Below the pieces are notes generated by a model, which was given only the letters and a program-made list of their open reading frames with translations, did not search any database and was not told where the DNA came from. Below, one piece after another: positions 9,335 to 18,500 of a stretch of 64,000 nucleotides of DNA (within the stretch, counting starts at the first letter, position 1; each line of letters begins with the position of its first letter). Origin of the DNA: an uncultured Ruminococcus sp. (GTDB taxonomy: Bacteria; Bacillota; Clostridia; Oscillospirales; Ruminococcaceae); contig CALXIQ010000018.1 in NCBI GenBank assembly GCA_944388405.1, forward strand, positions 32,340 through 96,339. The letters run 5' to 3'. Both the position numbers and the translations under genes were made by a program.

Positions 9335-11176
9335 ATGAAAATAACCGACGAGGATAATCCACGACTTCCCTATCTGCGTGACAAAACCTCGAAGCTTACC
9401 ACTTCGCCGGGTTGCTATATAATGAAGGACGCTTCTTCAAAGATTATCTATATAGGCAAGGCGAAAAACCTGAAAAATCGGGTAACCTCATATTTCCGCA
9501 AGGGTCAGGACCATCTCCCCAAGGTATGGAAAATGGTTTCTCATGTAAACGACTATGACTTTATCGTCACCGACAGCGAATTTGAAGCGCTGGTGCTGGA
9601 ATGTTCTCTTATAAAACAGTATTCTCCAAAGTACAACATTCTGCTTAAAGACGACAAGGGCTACAGCTATATCCGTATAACTAACGAGCCTTTCCCGAGA
9701 CTTCAGAGCGTTTTGCAGAAATACGACGACAACGCCGAATATATCGGTCCTTACACCAGCTCCTACGCCGTAAAGCAGGCGGTTATCGAAGCCAACAAGG
9801 TATTTATGCTGCCCACCTGCAACAGGAAATTTCCGCAGGATTTTGGAAAACATCGTCCCTGTCTTAACCATCACATAAAGCAGTGCATGGGAGTTTGCAC
9901 CGGACAGATTTCTCAGGAGGAATACAACGCCGTTATACGTCAGGCGGTGGATTACATCAGAAACGGCTCTCAGGATTCTGTGGAGCGGCTTACCAAGGAG
10001 ATGGAGGCTGCCGCAGAGGAACTTAATTTTGAGCTTGCCGCCAAGCTGCGGGACAGAATCGCCGCTATAACCAAGGCGGCTGATAAGCAGAAAATAATCG
10101 ACCCCAACATGAAGGATTCGGATATAATTGCAATTTCGCAAAACGGCGAAAAAGCCTGTGCCAGCGTGCTTATGTACCGTGGCGGACGGCTTTTTGACAA
10201 GGCGGATTTCTTCTTAGGCGAGGAAGAGGAACAGTCTGAGATGCGGGAAAGCTTTATAACTCGGTTTTACTCCAACCGTGATTCCGTTCCCAAGGAAATT
10301 CTCCTTGATGAGGAGATAGAAAACTATCAGCTGCTTGAACAGTGGCTGAGAGAAAAATCGGGTCACGCCGTTCACATTTCCACCCCTAAAAGAGGGCATC
10401 TGCTGCGGCTTACAACCCTTGCCAAAAGCAATGCGTCAGAATATCTGTCCATAAAGGTAGGACGCACCGGCAAGGAGATTGTGGCTCTTGAGGAGCTTGC
10501 CAAGGCGCTGGAGCTTCCAAAGCCGCCAAAGTTTATTGAGTGCTACGACATTTCAAACCTTGCGTCCTCTGACATGGTTGCGGGAATGGTGGTTTTTGAA
10601 AACGGCCGTCCCTGCAAGAAATACTACAAGAAGTTTTCCATAAAAACTGTGTCGGAGCAAAACGACTACGCAAGTATGTGCGAAGTGCTGGAGCGGAGAT
10701 TCCGCAATTATTTTGAAAAAACCGACGAAGGCTTTTCAATCCTCCCCGACCTTATTCTGCTGGACGGCGGTCAGGGTCATGTCAATACCGTTACTCCCGT
10801 TATAAGAAAAATGGGAATAGATGTTCCGGTTTTCGGTCTGGTGAAGGATTCCAAGCACCGAACCAGAGCGGTGGCGACGGGCGGAGGGGAAATAAGCCTG
10901 ACAAAATCCCGCAGCGCCTTTAATCTTGTCACCCGGATACAGGACGAGGTTCACCGCTACGCTATAACCTACCAGGCAGCAAAGCACAGAAAAAGCTCTT
11001 ATCAGCTGGAACTTACAAAAGTTAAAGGCATCGGCGAGAAAAAGGCGGTTAAGCTTATGACGGAATTTAAGACCAAGGACAACCTGAAAAAAGCCACTGT
11101 GGAGGAGCTTGCCAAAGCGGCAGGCGTAAGCATAGCCACCGCTGAGGAACTGCACAAGTTAATTCAGGAGATGTAG
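9335..11176 (+). CDS. uvrC: excinuclease ABC subunit C
   Basis: Nuclease of nucleotide excision repair that cuts the damaged strand 3' then 5' of a lesion bound by UvrB. 613 aa. It shows the GIY-YIG nuclease (residues 18-95, GCYIMKDASSKIIYIGKAKN), a UvrB-binding coiled coil near 195-235, the RNase H-like C-terminal nuclease (ECYDISNL and LILLDGGQGH), and a terminal helix-hairpin-helix pair (KVKGIGEKKAVKLM). The ATG at 9335 is chosen over one at 9329 because GGGAGG at 9322-9327 gives it normal spacing. folC follows closely. Confidence 0.97.
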   Translation: MKITDEDNPRLPYLRDKTSKLTTSPGCYIMKDASSKIIYIGKAKNLKNRVTSYFRKGQDHLPKVWKMVSHVNDYDFIVTDSEFEALVLECSLIKQYSPKYNILLKDDKGYSYIRITNEPFPRLQSVLQKYDDNAEYIGPYTSSYAVKQAVIEANKVFMLPTCNRKFPQDFGKHRPCLNHHIKQCMGVCTGQISQEEYNAVIRQAVDYIRNGSQDSVERLTKEMEAAAEELNFELAAKLRDRIAAITKAADKQKIIDPNMKDSDIIAISQNGEKACASVLMYRGGRLFDKADFFLGEEEEQSEMRESFITRFYSNRDSVPKEILLDEEIENYQLLEQWLREKSGHAVHISTPKRGHLLRLTTLAKSNASEYLSIKVGRTGKEIVALEELAKALELPKPPKFIECYDISNLASSDMVAGMVVFENGRPCKKYYKKFSIKTVSEQNDYASMCEVLERRFRNYFEKTDEGFSILPDLILLDGGQGHVNTVTPVIRKMGIDVPVFGLVKDSKHRTRAVATGGGEISLTKSRSAFNLVTRIQDEVHRYAITYQAAKHRKSSYQLELTKVKGIGEKKAVKLMTEFKTKDNLKKATVEELAKAAGVSIATAEELHKLIQEM

Positions 11177-11224
11177 CATGATAAATTGAAAGGAGAAACA
11201 CTCAATTCGGAGGGTGAGACAAAA

Positions 11225-12499
11225 ATGACTGAATCGGAAAAATATGTTAACACCTTTTCCGGCACGGGAAAGGCTGTGGATAACCTTGAGCGAATAACCT
11301 CCCTGCTGTCCGCATTGGGCAACCCTCAGAACAAGCTGCGGTTTATCCACATTGCCGGCACCAACGGCAAAGGCTCCATGGCGCAGATGTTCAATGAGAT
11401 TCTCATTCATGCAGGCTACAGGGTAGGGCTTTTCACCTCCCCTTACATAATAGAATATTCCGACAGGATAAAGGTAAACAACCGCAATATTTCTCCCGAT
11501 GAACTTGACGACATAGTCAGGCAAATACGTCCCATAATTGACGCTCACCCAAAGAGAGGGGAATTTTCTCAGTTTGAAATAACTCAGGCTGTTGCGTTTC
11601 TCTATTTTGTAAAGTGTGGCTGCAATGTTGTGGTGCTGGAAACGGGAGTGGGGGGACTGCTTGACAGCACCAACGTTATCCGGAATCCCGTCGCTTGCGT
11701 AATCGGCTCGGTTTCATACGACCACACGGCAATTCTGGGGGACACCCTTGAAAAGATTGCCTTCCAGAAATCCGGGATAATAAAGCCCGGCTGTCCCTGC
11801 GTGCTTTCTCCGGGAAACGATGAAGCGGTGATAAGGATGGTAAAGGAAAAGGCGGCAAAAGAGCACTCTCCCCTGATAATACCGGATTTAAGGGATTGCA
11901 GGGTTATAACAAGGGATATAACCGGCAGCGAATTTTCCTACAAGGGAGAAGTTTATCGCACTTCCATGCCGGGGCTTCACCAGGTTTCAAACGCAGTTAC
12001 TGTTATTGAAGCAATGAAGTTTATATCAGAGTCTTTTCCCGTTACTTATGAAAATGTTTCAGCAGGAATAAAAAAGGCTCGCATTTTCGGCCGGGTGGAG
12101 GTTCTCTCGAAAGCGCCTTTGGTAATTCTTGACGGAGCTCACAATCCCGACGGAATGAAAGCCCTTGCACGTTCTATCAGTTCGCCCGATAACAAAAGGT
12201 ATACTATTATAATAGGTATGCACAAGGATAAAAACTCCTTTGAGGCGGTGAAAAATCTTATACCGCTTGCACAACAGTTTATAACCGTGGACGGCTTCTC
12301 GGCAGGAAACCGCGACCTTGACAAGCACGACCTTGCCCGGCTTATCCGCAAAGCAGGAGGGAACGCCGCTGCGGCGCAAGGCGGAATAATGGAGGAGATA
12401 CGCCATGCCATAAGGGAAAATCCCGACGGAGGGGTTTTGATTTGCGGCTCGCTTTTTCTGGTGTCATATGTTAAAACTAATTCAGGCAAAATATTCTGA
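11225..12499 (+). CDS. folC: folylpolyglutamate synthase / dihydrofolate synthase
   Basis: Mur-ligase-family enzyme that adds glutamate to folates. 424 aa. The P-loop HIAGTNGKGSMAQMF (residues 41-55) and the FTSPYIIEYSDRI loop are diagnostic, as are the later ETGVGGLLDSTN and LDGAHNPDG motifs. The ATG at 11225 has GGAGGG in front; a TTG at 11186 is in frame but has less support. It lies 48 bases after uvrC, probably co-transcribed. Confidence 0.95.
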   Translation: MTESEKYVNTFSGTGKAVDNLERITSLLSALGNPQNKLRFIHIAGTNGKGSMAQMFNEILIHAGYRVGLFTSPYIIEYSDRIKVNNRNISPDELDDIVRQIRPIIDAHPKRGEFSQFEITQAVAFLYFVKCGCNVVVLETGVGGLLDSTNVIRNPVACVIGSVSYDHTAILGDTLEKIAFQKSGIIKPGCPCVLSPGNDEAVIRMVKEKAAKEHSPLIIPDLRDCRVITRDITGSEFSYKGEVYRTSMPGLHQVSNAVTVIEAMKFISESFPVTYENVSAGIKKARIFGRVEVLSKAPLVILDGAHNPDGMKALARSISSPDNKRYTIIIGMHKDKNSFEAVKNLIPLAQQFITVDGFSAGNRDLDKHDLARLIRKAGGNAAAAQGGIMEEIRHAIRENPDGGVLICGSLFLVSYVKTNSGKIF

Positions 12500-12504
12500 A
12501 AAGC

Positions 12505-12533
12505 TTGACGTTGGCAAGGAAAAGTTGTATAAT
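12505..12533 (+). promoter_or_regulatory. metG promoter
   Basis: TTGACG-17-TATAAT, starting five bases after the folC stop and 46 bases before the metG ATG. Confidence 0.75.
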
Positions 12534-12578
12534 ATTAAAAGTGCGCTGCACTAATCTATTGGTTCAGGAGGAATTAAA

Positions 12579-14525
12579 ATGCCCAAAAAGCCTTTTTATA
12601 TTACCACCCCGATATACTATCCGTCGGGCAATCCGCATATCGGTCACTGCTACACAACTGTGGCTTGCGATTCTATTGCCAGATACAAGCGAATGCAGGG
12701 CTATGATGTAATGTTCCTCACCGGCACTGACGAGCACGGTCTTAAAATAGAGCAGAAGGCTGCCGAAAAGGGCGTTACTCCAAAACAGTATGTTGACGAG
12801 ATTGTAGAAATATTCAAAAAGCTGTGGAGCTACATGAATATCAACTATGACAGATACATCAGAACCACCGATGATTACCACATCGAAACGGTTCAGAAAA
12901 TATTCAAGGAGCTTTACGACAAGGGTTACATCTACAAGGGTGAATACTCGGGAAAATACTGCACTCCCTGCGAAAGCTTCTGGACAGATTCTCAGCTTGT
13001 TGACGGAAAATGTCCCGAATGCGGCAGAGAGGTTACACAGGCAAAGGAGGAAGCGTATTTCTTCAAGATGTCGCCTTTTGCCGAGCGAATCGAAAAGCTG
13101 CTTACCGAAACCGACTATCTACAGCCTAAAACAAGGGCTACGGAGCTGGTAAACAACTTTATCAAGCCGGGACTTGAGGATTTATGCGTTTCCAGAACCA
13201 CATTCAAGTGGGGCATTCCCGTTACCTTTGACGAGGGTCATGTAGTTTATGTTTGGATAGACGCACTTTCCAACTATATCTCTGCTCTTGGCTTTTGGAA
13301 CGAACAGTATAACGACTTTGAAAAGTTCTGGCCTGCCGATGTTCACATGGTGGCAAAGGACATCATGAGATTCCATGCCATAATCTGGCCTGCGATGCTG
13401 ATGGCTCTGGATTTGCCTTTGCCCAAGCACTTAGCTGTTCACGGCTGGATAACCTTCAACGGTCAGAAGATGTCAAAATCTCTTGGCAACGTGGTTGACC
13501 CCTTTATTTTGGGAGAAAGATACGGTGCGGACGCTATCAGATACCACATTCTCCGTGAGATGGCGTTAGGCGCTGACAGCTCATTCTCCAACGAGATTAT
13601 GATAAACCGCATAAATTCCGACCTGGCAAACGGACTTGGCAACCTGGTTTCCAGGACTGTAGCGATGGTTGACAAATACTTTGGCGGAACACTTCCCACA
13701 GACCGTGAGGAGGGCGAATTTGACGGTGAGCTTATTTCCGAAGCTTTGGCTTTGCGTGACAAGGCGGACGAATTTATTGACAAGACTCAGATAAACAACG
13801 CACTTGCGGAGATTTTCAAGGTTATTTCCAGAGCAAACAAGTACATTGATGAAACTGCCCCTTGGGTTTTAGGCAAGGACGAAAGCAAGAAAGCTCGGCT
13901 TGCCACGGTGCTGTACAATCTGCTTGAAGCAATCAGAATTTCCACTACCCTACTCAGCTGTTTTATGCCTACCACAATGCCCAAGGTATGGGAACAGATT
14001 GGTGCAACGGAATCGGACATTTCCTACGAAAACGCCGGAAAATTTGGTGTTCTACCTAAAAACGTAACCGTCAAGAGGGGCGAGATTATTTTCCCGAGAA
14101 TTGACGTTGACAAGGAAATTGACGAGCTCAACAAGATTATCGGCGACAACAAGCCGGCGGAAGAAAAGGCTGACGGCTTTGAGCCCGAGGCTGTAGCCCC
14201 ACAGATTTCTATTGAAGATTTTGCAAAAGTTGATCTGAGGGTTGCCCTTGTAAAGTCCTGCGAGAAGGTAAAGAAGTCCAAAAAGCTGCTTTGCTTACAG
14301 CTTGACGACGGCATGGGCGGACGTCAGGTAGTATCGGGAATTTCCCAATGGTACGCCCCTGAGGACTTAATCGGCAAGAAAGTTATAGTTGTAGCAAATC
14401 TGAAGCCCGCCAAACTTTGCGGCATTGAATCAAACGGCATGATTTGCGCTGCCGACGCCCCGGACGGTTCGGCAAAGGTTATTTTCCCCGATCAATCCCT
14501 CCCCTGCGGAGCAAAAATAAGATAA
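12579..14525 (+). CDS. metG: methionyl-tRNA synthetase
   Basis: Charges tRNA-Met. 648 aa, class I synthetase: NPHIGHCYTT (HIGH motif, residues 18-27), a zinc knuckle (CTPCESFW and CPECG, about 130-150), and QKMSKSLGN (KMSKS loop near 300). The anticodon-binding helical domain follows, and residues 540-648 form a C-terminal Trbp111-type tRNA-binding OB fold (DFAKVDLRVALV, VVVANLKPAKLCGIESNGMI). CAGGAGGAATTAAAATG gives a clear start. Confidence 0.97.
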   Translation: MPKKPFYITTPIYYPSGNPHIGHCYTTVACDSIARYKRMQGYDVMFLTGTDEHGLKIEQKAAEKGVTPKQYVDEIVEIFKKLWSYMNINYDRYIRTTDDYHIETVQKIFKELYDKGYIYKGEYSGKYCTPCESFWTDSQLVDGKCPECGREVTQAKEEAYFFKMSPFAERIEKLLTETDYLQPKTRATELVNNFIKPGLEDLCVSRTTFKWGIPVTFDEGHVVYVWIDALSNYISALGFWNEQYNDFEKFWPADVHMVAKDIMRFHAIIWPAMLMALDLPLPKHLAVHGWITFNGQKMSKSLGNVVDPFILGERYGADAIRYHILREMALGADSSFSNEIMINRINSDLANGLGNLVSRTVAMVDKYFGGTLPTDREEGEFDGELISEALALRDKADEFIDKTQINNALAEIFKVISRANKYIDETAPWVLGKDESKKARLATVLYNLLEAIRISTTLLSCFMPTTMPKVWEQIGATESDISYENAGKFGVLPKNVTVKRGEIIFPRIDVDKEIDELNKIIGDNKPAEEKADGFEPEAVAPQISIEDFAKVDLRVALVKSCEKVKKSKKLLCLQLDDGMGGRQVVSGISQWYAPEDLIGKKVIVVANLKPAKLCGIESNGMICAADAPDGSAKVIFPDQSLPCGAKIR

Positions 14526-14530
14526 TTTTC

Positions 14531-14550
14531 AAGGAGCGGTTTTCCGCTCC
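14531..14550 (+). terminator. hairpin between metG and tRNA-Arg
   Basis: GGAGCGG-tttt-CCGCTCC, a seven-pair stem with no T run after it. It may be a weak terminator or an RNA-processing stem ahead of the tRNA. Confidence 0.45.
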
Positions 14551-14556
14551 ACACAT

Positions 14557-14633
14557 GCGCTTGTAGCTCAGTTGGATAGAGTGCAAGACTCCGACTCTTG
14601 AGGTCGCAGGTTCGATTCCTGTCAAGCGCACCA
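14557..14633 (+). tRNA. tRNA-Arg (anticodon CCG)
   Basis: Acceptor arms GCGCTTG/CAAGCGC, D arm, anticodon stem CAAGA/TCTTG around loop CTCCGAC (anticodon CCG, reading CGG), T arm GCAGG-TTCGATT-CCTGT, discriminator A and encoded CCA. Confidence 0.95.
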
Positions 14634-14652
14634 GTCTTAGCCCAGACGGGGC

Positions 14653-14870
14653 AATATCGATCCGCTCGCTTTGCTCGCTTCGTTTTGTTTGGGCTATTAG
14701 TTCGTAACCGTCAAGGGTAGTTTGTCCGGACATTGGTTTTTGACATAGTTTGTTCGGGCATCGGTATATAAACCAAAAAAGTCTGGTAATATGCTTCCTT
14801 TGACTGCGGTAACAAACTTACCGCCCTTACAAACCAAGTGAGCGGCAGCGAACGGCTCGCGTATTGCGCC
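14653..14870. repeat. MITE-like dispersed repeat, copy 1
   Basis: About 220 bases that recur at 63520-63740 in the same direction. Shared blocks include AATATCGATCCGCTCGCT, CGTAACCGTCAAGGGTAGTTT, GGTATATAAAC, CTGGTAATATGCT and AGCGAACGGCTCGCGTATTG. The ends are imperfect inverted repeats of each other (CGCTCGCT... and ...AGCGAACGG). An inner block (GTCAAGGGTAGTTTGTCCG) recurs at 14886-14930. It lies directly after tRNA-Arg(CCG) and has no coding capacity. Confidence 0.65.
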
Positions 14871-14973
14871 GTCCGCGATAGGACCCGTCAAGGGTAGTTT
14901 GTCCGGGCATCGGTTTTAAACATGGTTTGATGAGGCTCAAAACTGGTAAGGCAAGCGAGTGCGAAACGTGAAA

Positions 14974-15007
14974 ATCCGTTACTGTTTGTGCAGTAGCGGA
15001 TATTTTT
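14974..15007 (+). terminator. terminator-like hairpin after tRNA-Arg and repeat
   Basis: ATCCGTTACTG pairs with CAGTAGCGGAT (11 pairs, one wobble), followed by ATTTTTAT. Confidence 0.65.
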
Positions 15008-15287
15008 ATGCGCGGAAACTTGGGTGCTTTTGCTCACCTGCAATACGGCGGCGTTCCGTACATTGGTGCACTGTAGGGGACGATGCCCACACCGCCCCCA
15101 TTGAATGACATCTTACGGCACGAGGGATGCCACATTGTGCCGACTACGGCTAAGATTTTTCACCATCCAAGAAATAGGTTATAAATACTAAGATACTAAT
15201 TTTTACAATCAAACTTAAGATTTTGTTTACACAGACTGTTTAGTGTCCCATTTTTGTCCCATTTATTTTACTTTTATGTAAAACCTC
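15008..15287. other. intergenic upstream of the pilus promoter
   Basis: No gene seen. It contains a GC-rich stretch with a partial hairpin (15070-15100) similar in style to 24754-24775, and a direct repeat of TTTTGTCCCATTT-like words near 15247-15263. Confidence 0.4.
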
Positions 15288-15347
15288 TTGACATATATAT
15301 TACATTGTGGTATAATACATACACACAAATTGCAATAATATGCAATT
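15288..15347 (+). promoter_or_regulatory. pilus operon promoter and inverted-repeat operator
   Basis: TTGACA-17-TATAAT (15288-15316), preceded by TG as in extended -10 promoters. From about +6, AATTGCA-ATAATA-TGCAATT (15328-15347) is a perfect inverted repeat placed where a repressor could block initiation. A leader of about 230 bases follows before the first gene. Confidence 0.75.
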
Positions 15348-15350
15348 GAG

Positions 15351-15369
15351 TATATATATATATATATAA
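15351..15369. repeat. (TA)n microsatellite in the pilus leader
   Basis: Nine TA units in the transcribed leader just after the operator-like repeat. Such tracts can change length by slippage. Confidence 0.85.
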
Positions 15370-15553
15370 GAATATGTCAATAAGCTCCTCTGCTTTTCAA
15401 GGCTTATGCAAGCAGGCTTTAAAGGTAACTTTGCGGTGAAGTATCGTATTCAGCTACAATTTCATAAAAATAATGCAAGCCTCAGGCTTTGAAAGGTGTG
15501 GAGATATCAGATATAGTTTATTTACAAACATATTTATAGGTGAATGGTATAAA

Positions 15554-18500
15554 ATGTCAAACACAACTAAACTTCAAAGGAGAAACAGCAAACAAATTAA
15601 ACGCATAACTGCTATGTGTCTTGCGGTTATGTTTTCTGCATCGGCCATGTTGACAGATAACTTTCCCGAGCTTTTTCCTGCTCGTGTTACGGCGGTAGCT
15701 AACGACGGCGGTTTGTCGGAACACGTAATTGATACCGTAAGCCCTGCCCATGTTGAGTTTAATTTGTTTGACTACTGGACTTATCAACAGGATGCTGTTT
15801 ATTGGCAGAACTGGGGCTTGCAAGCCGGAATAAATGCTGGACACCCTTTTATTTTTGCAAATGGCGATCCAGGTAGAGGTCCTTGGAACGTCTGGTCAGG
15901 TCACGGAGATCATTATAATACTAATCACCCTCCCGCTATTCAATACGGCGAGTATAAAGGTATTGTAAATACGCTGCTTGGTGATGATGGATTCCCGGTT
16001 CTTGACCTTGATGATGATTTTCCAAATAAAGGTTACCCGGATTTTATGGACGATTACAACTTGACTGACATTAGTTACTTAACTGAATCCCTTGACTATC
16101 TTTTTGACCCGGATATTGAAAGCGACTATAAGGCAGTGTATGAAAACGTACAGGGGCTTGTAAAATACGACGGCAACGGCGGTTATGTTTACAACAGTCA
16201 TGAAAACTTTGCTTCATTTAAGGAAACTACAGGAACTGTAGGTTCAAACGGCGAAGCAAGCGACGGATATTTTGAAGTATATGACAACTGGGCGGTATAT
16301 GCAGCCACCTCGTCCAACGGTCAGTTTTTTCCTTTTGACAGTGCAGATGAAGTTTTCGTACGGAATGGCGGAAACTACATCGAAGATGGAAACGGAAATC
16401 TGGTGCCGTCAACTGCTGTTAATACTGCTAATGATGTTACTACCCAAGATGGACGTTATCTTAACCACCATATGGGCATGACAATGGAAACTGTGTTTCT
16501 ACAGCCCGAGGAAGGTAGAATTGATGCGGACACGCCAATGTCTTTCACCTTTTCCGGTGACGACGACGTATGGATTTTTATAGACGGAGTGCTGGTGTCC
16601 GACTTGGGCGGTATACATAACGAATGTTTTACCATTATCGACTTTGAAACAGGAAATGTTTATACAGGTCTTACACCTGTTACATCGGAAAACGGTTCTT
16701 TGGTTGAAGATACTCCGACTTTGGAGGAATTGAGAACGGAATTACAAAACGGTACTGATAAGCAGTGGAGATGGGGAGAACCCGGTAATACTGCCAATGG
16801 TTACGTAGTACAAACAGGAACGTTTGATGAGTTCTGTGAAGCTCACGGTATTCAAGTAACAACGCTGAGAGCAATTTTTGAAGCTGCTGGAGGCGAATAT
16901 TACGATTCTCAGGAATGGGGCAACCAAGACAGCGGCATGAGCGCAAACACCTTCGACCAGAACACTCAGCACGAGCTTAAGATGTTCTATCTTGAACGTG
17001 GCGCAGGTGCTTCAAACCTGGTGCTTGAATTTAACATGCTGGCTGTTCCCGCTTCAGGAATCACCAAAACAGACCAGGACGGTAACCCTGTTGAAGGAGC
17101 TACCTTTGAGCTTTGGCCGGCGCGGGTAAGCAATACCGAAGTGGATGAATATGGCAATCCCGCTCCCCTGATAGGCGGCGACGGACTGTATATAGCAGAT
17201 AAAAGCGATGGCGAACCGATTTGCGAAGCCACAACCGACCGAAACGGTCATCTGAACTTTATTACCGACAAGCGAAAAATCATAAGCTTTCAGGAACGAG
17301 CGGAAAGCTACGATGAGTTTTACTATGTTCTGGAAGAGGTCGAAATCCCCATCGGGTATCGTTCAAACGGCGATATTTCACTATACTACAGTATGTACGG
17401 CTTCAACAACAGCGAGGGCGTGCTTCTTTCCTACAACTACTGGGAAACCGGCGCATACGCTCAGGCAACGCTGTCAGTTACCATGACGGAAGATTTGTAT
17501 GAATATACGGTTAATACAGACGGATTACCGAAGGCGGGAAATCTTATTGCTCCTCCCGAAGGCTCCGATATTAACGTAGATGAATATCTTGACAACGGAA
17601 TAATCTTTGCCGTGCCCGTAAAACGAATTGACATGACCAAGTCTATTTACGACGAGAGCAACCTCTATGCACTTTACGGCACGATGAACACCGGCTGGAC
17701 CATAATGCATAATCCCATTACAGACAAGGAGTCGGTACTTGAAGCGGCAAAGGGCATGGTTAGAGTAATGCAGGAAACCAGACAGACGGGCACTATTATC
17801 GCCGAACGAAACGCCCGCCAGTTGTTTCATTTAGAAATAACCAACATTCCCGGTAACGTTAAGCTTACCTATCCATATCTTATGGATAGTGATCGGGTTA
17901 ACGAGAGCGAATATAATATTGCTTTTTACTTTGCTCCAAACGTAACCTCTATTGATGAGATTACAGACGCAGACACGATTGTGCGTATTGCCTCATCAAC
18001 TCCTGAAGACGAAGGCGGAAATGTTCAGCGCTTTGAAAGACAGTATGCTTCTCAGTTCTACGTTCCAAACAACTTTAACCGTGTGCGTGTTCAGAAGCTT
18101 GACTATCAGGGCAACCGACTTGATTGCGCAACCTTTACCATATATCAGGCGTTTTCAACTTGGGATCGAGACGGTAACGGAGAACAGTATGTTGAGGACA
18201 AAAACGGTATGTACCGTAATACTCAAGTTGTAAACCCCGACGGCACGCTTAAATCCCGTGAAGAAATCATTCAAGTTGAGGATTACTGGGACCGAGGCAC
18301 AACCATCTCGGAAGGCTCGACGGGAACAGGCGGACTTGACCTTGACGGAGCATTTATATTCCCCTCGGCATTTGACGATTATGTTTACGAGGAACATCAG
18401 AATACTCAGCCCTATCGGGTAGACCCAAACGACACCTCCACTTATCTTGAGGAGGGCGAGTATGTAATATACGAAACCGCCGCTCCGGAGGGGTACGAGG

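Noticed and set aside
14479..14733. Minus-strand frame with LTGIEPATSRVGVLHSIQLSYK
   Set aside because: It is antisense to tRNA-Arg and the adjoining repeat; this peptide is a well-known false translation of tRNA genes.
15316..15553. Cyclic-di-GMP riboswitch in the pilus leader
   Set aside because: Pilus genes are often under such switches, but the conserved GEMM core and receptor loop are not found.
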